A DNA stretch of 64,000 bases, from the NCBI RefSeq assembly GCF_017654505.1, contig NC_054545.1, forward strand, positions 11,992,047 to 12,056,046, in the 5' to 3' direction. The notes below the pieces were generated by a model. The model was not told the origin of the DNA. It did not search any database and was given only the letters and a program-made list of their open reading frames with translations. Positions 39,301 to 52,670 of this stretch are shown piece by piece. The DNA comes from Polyodon spathula. Lineage: Eukaryota; Chordata; Actinopteri; Acipenseriformes; Polyodontidae. Every line of letters starts with the position of its first letter. Positions within the stretch are counted from its first letter, which is position 1. Both the position numbers and the translations under genes were made by a program.

Positions 39301-42300
39301 AAAACATGTACTTCTAGAAACAATGGAACTCTCTCTGTGGGCCGTTGTGTCTGTCTTTGTTTATCTGTGGACGGATGCTTGTCAACAATGTATAGCACAA
39401 TGCCTGCATACAGTGTTTGTCAAATTGAAAAAAAATCTAGTGTTGCCACAGGATACAGTACAATTGAAAAACAAAAAAAAAAAAAACTTGTGTAAAAAAA
39501 TTGTTTTGTACAATGACAATTCCATAAACCTAAAGGGATATTAACAAACCCTCTAAAAATCATTATCAGTTTTGAACAATATGCCAGTTTAACTGCAAGT
39601 GTAAAGCAAATGTTTGTGCATATTCCGTTTAACTTAAATAAGCAATAGTAAATTACATTAAGTTGTAACCTAGCAATACCACCTTAAATTACCCTTTTTT
39701 TTTTTTTGTTTACATCTAACATCTCAGGCTGAAGAGAAATAGACTGGCTTGTTTTTCAAACTGCAAAATGTAGTGACACTGAGGCTGTTCCTCAACAGAT
39801 GTACTCGAGTTTATGAATTATTTATGTGATATGGGAAAAAATAGCTGCAGTGAAGGGAAATATATTACATTACTTTTTTCTTTCAATGCAAGCATAAGGT
39901 TTACATTTATTTCAACACCTACATTGTTCACCCAAGTCACAAGGTTTAATGGAAATGAAAACCTGGGGAACAATATACAGTTTTTTTTTTTGTTTTTTTT
40001 TGTTTTTTTTAAAACAACCTGTTTTTTGCCTCGATTGTAGATGACAGGACTTGCATTGTATTTCCATTAGTGAAGACATTCTGTGAAAAATGTTTCAAAG
40101 CAGATGAAGCTGTGCTGGCTTCTCTAACCTTTCAGTATGGAAAGGTCTGTCACGGCCTCTCAGGTAAGATGTTCCTTGCATGTGCTGGGTGACTGAATGG
40201 TGTGTTTAATAATTCATTGCAGTAATCTCCTCAACGTAAACACAGATATGCCAAGCAAAGCCAATATTTCAGCACTAAAAGAAACAGCCCTGCTATGACT
40301 AATTAAATAGACTTAGTGTGTCATTAATTATAGTATCTTCAGTAGATGCATATTCAAAACATGCCTTTTAACTGGTCTGCTGTGTTGGCTTTAGAGGGGT
40401 TTCTTGATGAAAGTATTAAAGAATGTTATTTAAAAACTTTTCAAGACTGTTGTTATAAAGTAATTAACAATCTAAAAATTGCATGGATATTTGTCATTTG
40501 TCATTATTATCCATGCATTAATGCATATACTGAGAGGTTACAAATCGATGTCAGTGCAGTGAAAAGCAATAGAACTTCAGTACATTCTGTGGTTATTTGT
40601 TACAATGAGATGTCCTGTTAGTAAAGGTATTTTTGGTATCTCACTTGAAAACTAATTGCATTAAAAAGTTAGTTACAGCATCCTTTTTTTTCTCCCAAAA
40701 GGGACTTTTACTGAGGATCAACATGTATGGTTTTTGGAATTCTACAAGAAGCTGTGTGTATTGGGCCTTCAGCACGAGAATGGTCACAGTGAGACCTATC
40801 CCCTTGAACTGGAAAGGAAATATGAATCAGTTAGAAAAAATTGTGCCTATAACTTTCCAGTAAGTATTTATTAATTATGAATCTGCTTATGCATAACTGT
40901 TAACAGCAAACTAGTCTATAAGACGAATTACAATAACATACTGTAAAATACCATATACTTGCACCACTGTTACCGTACTGTTTCTGCATGCATCTGTAAT
41001 GCAATAATCTGCCTGTACATTGACATCAATCTAACATAAACTTTAAATAAACACATTTTTAAAGGTGCCAAAATATTCCTTTTACCATGAACCTTTTGCA
41101 AACAGCAGTTGACTAATTTATTAGAAAATGTGCCTTAATTTACTCATGTCATAATCAGCGATATGCACATGACTTCTGATGCAATATATCAGTTTTTTTT
41201 TTATATGCATGTGTCTGGTTGTTACATCTGTGGTGTACCTGAATATGTGTTTTACCATAAGATCCACTGCTGAAAGCCTTTACATTAGAACTATGTAAAT
41301 AGATAAGCTGTAGTAACTACGGGTGTTCAGAACAATAACATAACTTTCCTAATTGTTACACCTCACTCTGTTGTTTAGATTTCACCCTAGTTCTAAAGGT
41401 CCATTCAATTCTGGTTGCCAGGATATAAATATATTAAAAGTGTAACAGCAAACGTTTCAGCTCACTGTTTGCTTGAGCTTAAGTCTCATTAACAAACTTG
41501 CAAGCCCGTCTTGATACTTTTACACCACGTGCAACACCCAAGCCTAAAGACCCATGCTTCATTGATCAAGGACTTTCACCACTTGTCAAACCTGGCAAAA
41601 GTCTCAGTCAGCAGCAGCACTGAAAGGTTTTCATACAGTCAGCCAGTAGTCCTGATTTGTGAGGTGCGTTCCTGTTTCATAGCCTTTTACCCGTCAGTGA
41701 AGCAATATTTGAGACTGCTTGTCCAAGTGCTTTTGTTTAGAGTGTCCATTTATCTTGTTAAGTGTTATTCATTTCCAGCTCTCCATCATTCACGGTAGAT
41801 GCTGGTGGTAATTGTTTGGAATCACTGGTCATTAAATACACTTTGTGAGAAAAAAAGAAGGGAGTATGTAAACTTTTTCTTCCTGAGACATAATAAAAAA
41901 CGTAGATGGCAAATGTTCATTATAAAATGCAGTGTTTGTTATAAATTGAAGCCATGAGCACATTTGACCTCTCGGACAGACTTTGATTGTTAACACGTTC
42001 TTGCTCTACATATGGTTAGGGCAGGTTAAGAAGTATGGTGGTGCTCAATTATTATAGGGGTTTTCTTTTTCTCTATTTTCTCACAGGCCATGGTATTATT
42101 TGCTGAACCTAAAAACTTCCTTTCAGAGCTTTATCCTACCTTTTCAAGCTTGTGTCATGACCCTGAGATTGCAGTCAGGCGCACTACAGCTAATGGCTTC
42201 CATGAAGTAAGTATTAAGAACAGCCAGAGACAGTGTTGTACAGAGCAGAGGCCATGTTAAATGTGGCTATCAATACAGTTACACCTACAGTATCTCAAAT

Positions 42301-43356
42301 ATAATTATATCTAGCATAAAATCCCTGATACAATATATTATTTACTGTAAAAACAAAAACGTAGTAAAGAATAATAGACATAATTACAGCCTTGTTTTAT
42401 GGTCTGGGGGACCGAAGGTGTGGTTCCCCTGCTAGCTCCATATAAACTCTACACTTGCTGCTATCTTTGTTTGTTAGATCTTCAAGATTCAGTGACTTTT
42501 GCAATAGAAAGATGTGAAAAACAAATGAATTACATATTATTATATTACATTAGTCAAGTCACTTACATTCTGAATTGTAGTTTTGCAAGGGCATATAAAA
42601 CGGGTCGTGACATGAATGTGTCAAAGAGTAACAAAATGGCTTGCCTTAAAACATAATTTTACTATGTTTTTTTTTTTTTTTGCAGGTTGTTAAATTGTTA
42701 GGCTCCAGTGTTCATTTAATACAGAAAGAACTGATAGCACTGTTACAAGATGATTCATTAGAGGTAAGAAACATTTACGTTATTAATTGTAATTTCTGTA
42801 TTCATTTGAAGATATGTATTTATTTATTTAAACATTCAGGGAGATCCCATAGTCATGAAATATGCATATAGTGAAAGGATTGACTGTAGTTCAGGTTCGT
42901 GCCCCTTTAAAAACATGACCCAGAAATTAAAACTTTGATTTTCAGCGCTTACGCTCACTTATATTACAACAGAAAATAAACAAACAAAAGCCTAGCTCTT
43001 ACGAGCACTGACTACAGACATGTAGGTTCCTGCCTAACTTGCTGGACAGCTAAGCTGTTTCCCTGACATGTAGTGCAATACCAACCACTTTACACATAAA
43101 AACCAAACAAAGGTTTTTTTCACAATACCTTTTATGGCCTTCAGTTAGGCTTCTTCACATAGCAGCAGCCTAAAGGAGACTGGCTGCACTCCTTTTAAAC
43201 ACTGCATCTGGCTCTAATTGTCAATAACGGCCAGGTGCAGGTGATAATTAACAATTAACAAATAAAACAATTAGCTTGGCAGGGAGGCTTTTTAACCCTG
43301 TCCCTGCCATAACACAAACATTAGGATTTGCAAACCCCCTGTCCTGCTACATCTGT

Positions 43357-43455
<99 letters not shown>

Positions 43456-46400
43456 CCAACTGAGGTGTTGTTCTGATTCTGATATGTATGTTCTAGGCTG
43501 GTGTTGGCTTCTTTAACAACAACCAAAAAACATTTTAGGAATATCACTTTGTTTTATTAATCAAAACTGACTTCTTTCATTTGAGTTGTGGAAGTGGAGC
43601 GTTATATATGATATTCCCAGATACTAGAATCAGCTTAACCCAGAGCCACAGAAAATGTAATATCCTTTTTTGTAGGTATTAGATGCACTAATGGATAATC
43701 TCCAGGAAATCCTAGAACTTGTCACATCAAAAGGAGAGGGTGCTGGGTCTGAAAGTAAGGTAATCATATTATGAACATTAAAAAAAAAAAAAACATTAAT
43801 CTGCACTTTAAGGATAATAAACGTTTCTTAAAGGAGAAGTGCTTGTCATGTTAGCTGTGTTTCCATTATCCAGATGATTCTTACATTAAAGACAGGACAT
43901 TTTCTCTCCTACTGGCTCTTTTTTTCATAACCCAAACCATCTCCAATTCTGCATAATATCTGGAGACATCAACCACAAAACATTTCTGTACTGGGATTTC
44001 ATGAATGTTGGTTTGGAAATGTACTGTAAGTCTCTAGGGTGACCCAGAGTGTCAATTATCTTTGATGATCACTGTGAATCATCATTATTTTTGACAGTCT
44101 TGTTTACTGAAGCATTTACCAACAAGTGCTTTCTATTAAAGAACGTTAGATTGGCTTTCTTGCCTATCATGACTGACTTGCACTAGCTGTTCCAGGTATT
44201 AATAAAGCATGCACACAATTAGTACTCTAGCGGAGGTCTAGCTATAACAATGGATTTGGACTCATGCGAGGGATAGCCCATTTTCAAGTGTTTGCTACAT
44301 ATTAGAGGTGCTTCCTAAATGTTTTGTAGCCTTTTAAAAAAACATTACATTAAGTTTTTTTTTTCACTTATATTATTTATAAAAACCATTAGATTAAGTT
44401 TTAATATTGTTTTATCAGCTTACATTGTATTATGTAATAATTTGAATATTTACAAAGGTATTTTTTTCAGCAAGTCAACGTCCCAGATCTCATTCCTGCA
44501 CTAAATGCAGCTGAGCAGAAAGCTGCCACCTCTCTGAAATGGAGAATCCATGAGAAGCTGCTACAGAAGTATTCCTGTCTGCCTCGAGTCATATCGAGTG
44601 ACCAGATCTACTTCAGGTTCTTGCAAAGGATGTTTACAATAATTACAACCAACGTAAGCAGCATTGCATTGTTTGTATTCTTATCAGTGACATACTGGGT
44701 TTTAGAGTCAATTATGATTATCATGTTTATTGCAAAAAGAACATAATAAATGAAAGTGTTAATACTCACTGTTGAAAATATCAGCAGTGACCAGCACTGG
44801 TCTATCCTGGACAGAGCTAGTAGTTTGCTGGCTTTCAATTGGTCATGCTTGTTCAAAGAACTATTTATTCAGGTTTAATAATACAAAAGTTGAAATACCT
44901 TTACTCTAAAATTCAATGCGATTCTGTGTGCATGCCTAAATCTAATTGCTGTCGTCTTGTGCTGGGGCTTTATATACAAGCTAGGTATTCCTGTCATGTT
45001 TTGTTCAATCACAATTTTTGCTAGTCAACAGGTCACCACCAGTATAAATCAGTATTTTTGTGGCCAAATTTGGGATGGAAACAAATGAAAGTCACGCTGT
45101 AACTTTTGTGAAATCAGTGAATTTTACTGCCAAAAAAATCAGTACAAACTGAAAATAAACTGTTATAATATAGGGTGAAGCTGTTAATGGTGTTGAATAC
45201 TGAAATGGCTGTGCACTTGTGTCACGACTGTTTGCACTCCTCTGTTGTGTAGAATGTTCTCCCTGTGCAAAGACAGTCTGCCAGAACACTGTGTGTCTTC
45301 CTGCGCTACAATCGCAAACAGGAGCAGAGGCAGGAGGTAATCAGTAAACTGCTTGACCGTGAGTACACAGTTATTTCTGTCTATTTTTTCTAATATCATT
45401 CCCTAAAAACTCCACATGGGTTTTAAGCCCTATCATAGACAACCAGAGAACAAGTTTGTGTGCTGCCATGATGTATCAGCAACAAACCAAATTAATGACA
45501 TCAACTGGAGCATATTGAGTTTGTACCGTATTTTATTCTAAATAGCATACATCACCTGCTTGAAAAATCATATCTTAGTCACAGTAAATTCAAAAGATTG
45601 TTTCCCTTCGAAACATAAGCAAACATCAGTATGTCTATTTGCATGCTGTTGGACTTGGTAACAGTAAAGCAGTAGTGTACAGTTATAGGATGGCGGATGT
45701 TATGTTATATAAACATTAGCTAATGCCTTCACTTCTTTAGTTCATACGCTATGTTCCACACCCCCTGTGTATTATATAATAATATAGGTTCATTATAGAA
45801 TGCAGCTACTATCATATTACTTTATGTGTGTTTTGTAAGAGGAAATTCAGTTGACAAGTTTATTACTTTCCTTCCCTTTTAGAACTAGGGCAGGGTAGAA
45901 GTTACTGGAACAGGCTGCGTTTCCTCGACATTTGTGAAATTGTAATGGAGCTTTTTTCAAAGTCATACTTCTGTAAATACTTCTTTGTTCCTGCTCTGGA
46001 GCTGGTAAATGATCCTGTTGCAAATGTAAGGTAAGAATAAGTCTAATATAATTTCATGACTTGATTCGTTATAGCTCTACTGGTCCAAGTACAATAAAGT
46101 AAAGTTTATTCAAACAACCAGCAAACCCTCATGTGACATAATATAAGTAAGTCACTTGTACACACATAGGCAATAACAAAGAAAAAACAAACCTCATACC
46201 CCCATTACTGTCACAGGGTAACAGGGAAACTGTAGCCTGCTGGGGGCACTATAGACAATGATAAGGTGAAAACCTATAATTAATCAGGGGATGCTATTTT
46301 CATCTAATAAAACAGTACTTACTCTGTAATTCTTTAGGTTTAAGCTGTGCAACATGCTGCCAAAACTGAAGTCAGCCATCAGACTGCCTACAGATAAACA

Positions 46401-49400
46401 CCTGCTTCAGCAGTTGGAGTATTGTGTGAGGAAACTCCTTTGTCGTGAGAAAGACAAGGACGTGATGGCTGTAGTCAGAAAAGTAGGTTTCATATCACGT
46501 TTATCTCCCTACCAACACTCCCTCCACACTTACCTACATACATATAAAATGATGTTTATTGTGTAATACAGTATTTAAATTAATTGCACTCCTGCAACTG
46601 TTATTTTCTTCTTTTAGTTTTGTATTTCTCTTTACACTATTGCTAAGGGTTGATTACATAATATTCCCAGATACACTTCCTCACGCATCGCACACATGAA
46701 TACACTGAAGAAAACACTACTCAGATTAATGGTTGCACACAAGTGTACCTTATACACTTTAAGGTTGGACTTGATTCTGAGAGCTCTATTGAGGCCACAG
46801 GGGGTCTTTAAACTACTGTTTTAAAAAGAAACAGAACATTAAATAAAGTTAATCTAAAAAGCAAAGAATGCAATATTTATGATAACTCAGATATTTTACA
46901 AACTCCTTCAGTTACCAAGTTTTACAACTTACATGGTAAAAACACACATAATAGGTCAATATAATAATTTCTCATTTGTTTTCCATTGTTTTTAGACCGT
47001 GTTGGAGTTGGACAAAATGGATATCACAGAACCAGTAAGTTCATGATTTGATCTTTATTTATGCTGTATGACTTTAGTTTTTCAGCAATATATATATATA
47101 TATTTTACACATGGTCTTCTCGTTGTTTAGTATCAAAAACGACATGAAAAAGACCTGCTAGATCAGAAGAAAGAGAAAGAGGAGAATCTTCTGATAGAGA
47201 TGGTAAGATTGAGGATTTAAGACCTTAATGTGCATCTTTGTCTGTTAAAGTGAGTGCTGCTCTTCAGTATCTTGTTCTTAGACGAACAGAAAAAAAAAAC
47301 TTTAGGAAACGTCAGAATGTGTTGAAGTTGCAGTTTGGGTGTCTCATTATAGCTCTCAGGGCGCATTATATTCGACAACTCAACAAAATGGTTAGCTAAT
47401 TGACATTGCTTGACCTCCTATTGTTATAATAAATGCTGCATTCTCGTGGCTTGCTGAATCATCCTGATAACACAGACCCTGAAAGTTTTCTTCAGTCAGA
47501 ACTTACAAATAAAACTGTCTAAAAACCATTCTCTAATTTTGAGCCCTTCCATGTGTAATTGGGGTTGGATTTGAAATGTGCTTTTGAACACAACAGCTCT
47601 AAAATAGATTAGTTCATTTCAATTATATTTGAAGTATGAATGCTGGCTATATTGTATGCAGTTTGTTTAGCTTAACTTTCACTAATAGGAGCAGCTGGAA
47701 AAGCAACAAACTGAAGGAAAATCGAGCAGTGAAAAACTTGGAGAGAGGAAACGTGAGTGGACTTATGTGATGATTTATGGAAAAAAATGTTTTTAGAAAC
47801 CTAACATTGCATAACCATATAAGAAAGGCAGTCGCCCAACCATTTCACTCTAAAAGACAAATTCTGTTGAGATAAATTCTTTATATTAATTATGCTGTAA
47901 TCGAAATATATATATGTAACAAGAAACATCTTGACTTCTACTAGTACTGTGTCTTCTTCATCTGATAAGGGACACAAACTTTAATTTTCTGTAAAAAAAC
48001 ATTTAGGAGGGATTAAACCTTGTATTGCAATTGAAACATGTAGCCAGAATGATGTGCACAGATGAGCTAAAGGGTATGAAAATAATGAAGTATCACCTTA
48101 TTATTGTGTAACTATCTGGTATTGCTACCCATGACCCATCCACAATGATTCTGGGATGCCCAACTAATTCTATAATTGTGTGTGAGATTTAAACCATTAC
48201 AGAAACAATCAATCCATTCAGGAATTCAGATTTGTTTCAGGGGAGTGACAGACTTTTTGTCAAAAGATAAAAACATGATATAAAATGTAATGGTAGTTAC
48301 AACAAATTGCTAAACTCCTGTGTCTACTAGTCAATATTAATAATGAACAACATTACTGAAATATAAAGCCCAATTCATCCCAATACACATTGCCTGCCTC
48401 TTCTTCTTTGTCACCAGCACTATAGATTGTTATGTGTGTTAATACTGTATATGCAAGCCTGTGTACATTAATCAAAGAAGCTGTTCTTTCACTTCTAGGT
48501 AAAGAAGTAAAGAAGTCTAAACTAAGTCGCAGCAGATCCCTCAGCTGCAATCCTTCCCCTCCAAAGCTGAGTGCAGCAGAAAAATCTTTGTAAGATTTAG
48601 CAGCAATCTAGTCCCTTACATATAAAGAAATGTGCTGTCTATTTAGGCACTAGATTTTAACAGCAGCATGGTTTAGATATCCCAAGACCATGATAATCAA
48701 ACATCTATTCTCACAGTGCAAGTGAGTCTCTTGAAACATATGTATAATGCAGTGAAATGTGTCAGTGAAACATATGTATAATGCAGGGAGGGTCCTAGGG
48801 AGCATAGCAAGTGATTTGGGAGCAAGGCTGGGTTAAAGGGTGATAGCCCTACACAATCATTTATTTGCATGTTAACAAAGTAATCTTGTAGCTCATCTGA
48901 GAAACTGGGAGTCAATAATGATGAGAGAAAATGGGAGGAATTGGAATGTAGGTAATAGGAGAAAATCATAGAAAACACGGATTTTGCCAAAAGAACTGTA
49001 AGTGTTTTTAACCCACAATCAGTAGGTCACTTTACTACATAACTACAAGCAACTAATCCAATTATATTTTTCTTTTAAGGAAATCAACATCTAGCACCAG
49101 CCCGGTAACAGCAAAGAGCTCTCTGCAGCACATTAATGGTAAAATAATATACGCACCATCGTTTTACCTCTTTTTTTTAACCTTTTTAACACTTTTAGAT
49201 TCTGTTGCAAATCTGTAAAAGGACAAGAGAAAATATAGTTAATATTTATAATCCTATTCTAGATTGCTGTTGGCTTCTTTGTCAAAGCTCTCATATCAAA
49301 CTTTATTTTTTCCATAAACTAATTCTTTAAATGACTTTTGACTTACATTTTTGTGAAAAGGGCACAGTATTTAAGTTGAATTGAATGTCATGTTAATTTT

Positions 49401-50176
49401 CAATATTTGTATATTTTGTAAATGTCAGGTTGATACTGAAACTTAGTTCATATCCTTGACTGGAGAAAATTATGTTTTTTTCTGAATTGAGTGTTCCAAA
49501 CATTTTATCATTTCGGTCACATGGGTTACCTCTTTCTATTGCAATGTCAGGTTTTAATATTGCAAATATCACACTTTGTTTTGTTGTCACTGGTGCATTA
49601 CAGCATAGCCATGCGTTCTCTCTCTTTCAGATGACTTGCTCAGAAGCCATCATTTCAGTGTGGCATCCACGTCGACCGCCCCTTCAGCCTCAGTGCCAGT
49701 GTTAATCCGCAGCAACACAACCGGCAATGGGAACAAAGACACGAGGAAGATAAACATGTAAGTTTTACAAAAGCATATTACGGTAGTTTGCAGTGTATTA
49801 GAATCTTTAATTTCTCTTATTATTTTATTGCATTTACCATTTGTCCCTCAATCTGCTTTTACCTGGCTTGAGCTGCTTTAAGCTAGAGAATCCTAAGTGC
49901 TGGCACTAAACCTCCTTTTTCATTCCATTCAAACCATGTGACATTGTGAGCTGGCAACACCGCCACAGACAGAGAGTAGGTGGGAAGCCAGTTATTTCAC
50001 AACATTTTACAGTATATTGATCCGATTCTATCATTTTCACAGCAATTTTGTATTTAAACACTTAATAAAATATATATATATACATGCTGTATTTTATAAC
50101 ATATTATTTGTGACAAATGCTAATCTGTAATTTCTTTTTTTCTAATGGAAGGAGATCAAAAAGGTCTATCCCTTAG
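24317..50176 (+). CDS. PPP4R4: PPP4R4 protein phosphatase 4 regulatory subunit 4
   Basis: HEAT-repeat regulatory subunit of the Ser/Thr phosphatase PP4, cytosolic in mammals. Coding exons: 24317-24406, 25833-25906, 35148-35250, 35904-36051, 36712-36785, 37183-37289, 37683-37790, 39108-39229, 40041-40163, 40702-40859, 42087-42206, 42686-42763, 43676-43759, 44471-44653, 45253-45358, 45883-46030, 46338-46482, 46996-47034, 47131-47202, 47689-47752, 48499-48589, 49080-49138, 49631-49757, 50152-50176. Phases agree throughout, for 815 codons plus stop (human 873). Diagnostic matches to human include [77 protein letters not shown] and [10 protein letters not shown] charged coiled-coil-like segment and a Ser-rich basic tail follow. 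I chose ATG 24317 because [10 protein letters not shown] aligns with human MDFSQNSLFG. The tail is shorter than in human, so an exon may be missed there. Confidence 0.95.
24643..24670. repeat. Poly-A tract in PPP4R4 intron 1
   Basis: A run of about 27 A with no recognisable retroelement body next to it. Confidence 0.85.
30061..30357. mobile_element. Short hAT-like nonautonomous element (MITE) in PPP4R4 intron 2
   Basis: The left end tagtgctgcacgaaat... and the reverse complement of the right end, tagagctgcccaaatc..., form an imperfect terminal inverted repeat of roughly 35 bp; both continue into a ttatttga-type segment. Flanking 8-bp sequences ctggtaat (30053-30060) and ttggtaat (30358-30365) match at 7 of 8 positions, as expected for an aged hAT target-site duplication. 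The element is 297 bp with no transposase. An open frame inside it (30119-30331) has no known features. Confidence 0.8.
33744..34223. mobile_element. Second hAT-like nonautonomous element in PPP4R4 intron 2
   Basis: The left end starts tagggttgccagctggacc and the right end reads back as tagggttgccaacaggtcc. The inverted repeats run about 50 bp, sharing cataattcc and ggaca segments. The flanks tctggcag (33736-33743) and tctggcac (34224-34231) match at 7 of 8 bases, an 8-bp duplication typical of hAT elements. Length is 480 bp; no transposase frame. Its ends differ from those of the element at 30061-30357, so it is a different family. Confidence 0.82.
42900..43320. repeat. Probable interspersed repeat in PPP4R4 intron 12
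   Basis: A stretch with richer GC and few A/T runs, ending in ggctttttaaccctgtccct-type sequence just before a TA microsatellite. I recall similar text from fish repeats but cannot confirm a family. No terminal inverted repeats were seen. Confidence 0.35.
43360..43451. repeat. Long (TA)n microsatellite in PPP4R4 intron 12
   Basis: About 92 bp of uninterrupted TA, the longest pure tract in the window. Confidence 0.96.
48732..48786. repeat. Short tandem duplication in PPP4R4 intron 21
   Basis: tgaaacatatgtataatgca occurs at 48732 and again at 48766 (21 bp matching, 34-bp period). Confidence 0.8.
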
Positions 50177-50738
50177 AGATTTAGTGGCAAGGGAAGGGCC
50201 AGGACTCCAGAACAAGCCAGCACAACTTCCTACAGACTTTAACAATCAAGAGAATTGTACAAGAGATGCCATGGCTCTCAAAGAACTGATTGCTTGACAC
50301 AAGGTTTTATTGAAACAAAAGGAAAAAAAAAACACTATGGATCTTTAATACACAGTTGTCAAGGAAAATGTATTTGTTATAAATATTTCTTTTCCAGCTA
50401 AGGAATAACGAGATTGATATCTACATTCTTCTTCATTCAGTCAGTCAGTGTGTTTTTGACAAACAATAGTTTTCCTCTATCCTGTTTTGTCAATATTATT
50501 GACGTTGTCCATTTCTCACTTTAAAAAAAGTTGCAAGAATTGTATATGTCTGAATTGTCATACATATTTTTTATTTTTTATTTCAGAAAATAGCATGCTT
50601 TGCAACTGTCTTCTATGGCAAATACTTTTTATTTTCTTTGTAAGCCAGGAATATTCTATGGAGATCTTCATGCATAAATTGAAATTGTATTTTGAGTTAT
50701 TTAAAATTCATATGTAGCCTGCTATATACTCTTACGCA

Positions 50739-50744
50739 AATAAA
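50739..50744 (+). terminator. PPP4R4 polyadenylation signal AATAAA
   Basis: First canonical AATAAA downstream of the stop at 50174-50176, giving a 3' UTR of about 0.6 kb. Convergent SERPINA10 ends about 1.1 kb further on, so the two transcripts need not overlap. Confidence 0.6.
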
Positions 50745-50759
50745 ACTGTGCCTGTTGTT

Positions 50760-51837
50760 ATACAGTGAACCAAGCCAACATATCTTTTGATCACTTGGAT
50801 ACATTTAGTGTTTTCTCACATGCTAAGTTTTAAAAGAAGAAATTAAATATATCTCCTTTTTTATAACTTGTGTGATTGAATGGTTTAAAACGTTTCTGAA
50901 TTACTTATTGAATTCAATATGATGTTGTTTTCACCATACAATGATCTTCAGCTTCTCCATCATCAATTGTATCTTGTACACTCCATTTGTCGTTTTCTGT
51001 TTATGAGGATTCCAGTTCTGTATTTAGCAATATTGGAGACTGATTTGGTTGAGTGCACTATACAATCCTGTACATAGTCTCTGGTTTTATCCACCGTTAT
51101 CACCGTTCATAGCTAAATTATACAAAACAAAAGAAAAGGATGCAAAAACAATCATCATACCTGACGTGCACCTAAACAAAAACTTATGATATAATAGCAA
51201 CCTGATTATGTACTGTACTGTGGGGACTGTCAGTTCTCTAAATAAAACCAATCCCCGTCACTCAGATAGTAGACATCACATTAACAAGTTTCTAGAATCA
51301 TTTTGTTAATTTTATTGGGAAAAAGTCACAGTACATGCATGTTTTGCTCGGCCACACTGCAGGTGTTTGATAAAAAGAAAAAAAAAAAGATTCAGTATAA
51401 CAATACAAACAAATTAGACATTTACTGTATAGTTAGTAAAGTTTGGCAAAATGGCCATTCAAAAAGGTTTAATGAATTTGAAGATTGTGTAATCCACGAT
51501 ACAGACATAGGTTAGTTTCATCAGAAATGTGGTCCCATATTCACAAAGCTTTAATGCATGAGTTAAAAACAGGCTTTGAAAAAAACAGTCTATGAAAAAA
51601 AAAAAAAACACATTGCTTTAACAAAAGTAAAGTTTAATGCATGGCATTCATAAAACAGATTTTAAATAACTCATGTCAAAACTACTGCCATTGATAAAGC
51701 AATAACCTTTTAGTTGCCTGTTAAAATAAACGTCAGCTTTAACTACCAGTTGCCCCAGTAAAAGTAGAAATGGGAAATAAAAATGTAAATATCACAATTT
51801 GATGATTATATCTTTAGGTTTGCCAACAAATTTAAAT
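50760..51837. other. Convergent intergenic space and SERPINA10 3' UTR
   Basis: No coding signal. Candidate minus-strand poly(A) signals for SERPINA10 are ATTAAA (51633-51638) and AATAAA (51311-51316). A-rich runs occur near 51375 and 51595. The segment from about 51530 (tattcacaaagctttaatgc) may be an old repeat but I could not find its ends. Confidence 0.5.
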
Positions 51838-52614
51838 CTATATGGTAGGGTCCACGACCCTGCCCATGAACAATAAGCTGTTGGTTGTTTCGTGGTAAAT
51901 AAGGAAGAGAAAGGGGCGATTAATTTTGAGGGAAGGTGGCAAGGAGTATCCAGTTATTCCTACTACAGTGGCACTCGATGCTTCTGTTCCCTTCTCATCC
52001 ACTTCAATTACTGCCTTGTGAATAACCTGAAAAACAAGTCAGGAATGCTTCAGACTAAGGGCAGAGTTTATGAAAAGAATATGCTTGTCCACATATGTAT
52101 ACTGCACTTCCTCAAACTCAAAAAAACGCCATCATTTCAGGAATGCCAGTATTGCTGTTGTGATGTGTTGTGGCAGCTTCTTGGCTGAAAGATCCTTAGC
52201 AGTATAATATACTGGGCAGTACAATTGGCAGACCTTTAAGTTAGTGATTAAATTGAATTGTAACATCTGTATCCATGACCAACAACTTGTGCTCATAATT
52301 AGATATGCCTATGCTAAAACATTATGAAAACTAAAAGTATCTGCCACCAGAGCTGTACACTAGAAGAGTTAAATGCTCTTAGAATTATCTCTGCAGATAG
52401 GCTAGTAGGTCAAACAACAGTAAACCAACCTCAGACACTTTCAACCCAGTTTCCATGTTGATTCCTGAAAGATCTGCCTGGTAGTTGAACAAGTCCGTAA
52501 TCCCTAGAGCTGGAAGAATTTTCTTCATTTTGTATGACTGCTCCAATTTAAATTTCGGAAAATAGACTTCCATTTTGCTGTCATGAAAAATGACAGAATT
52601 AAAAATTAAATTAG

Positions 52615-52670
<56 letters not shown>

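Noticed and set aside
39127..39495. 122-codon frame running past PPP4R4 exon 8
   Set aside because: Only the part to 39229 is exon; the remainder is intron read-through after the donor.
43276..43547. IYIYIY-rich frames on both strands
   Set aside because: Translation of the (TA)n tract; the same applies near 20.3, 52.6 and 58.4 kb.
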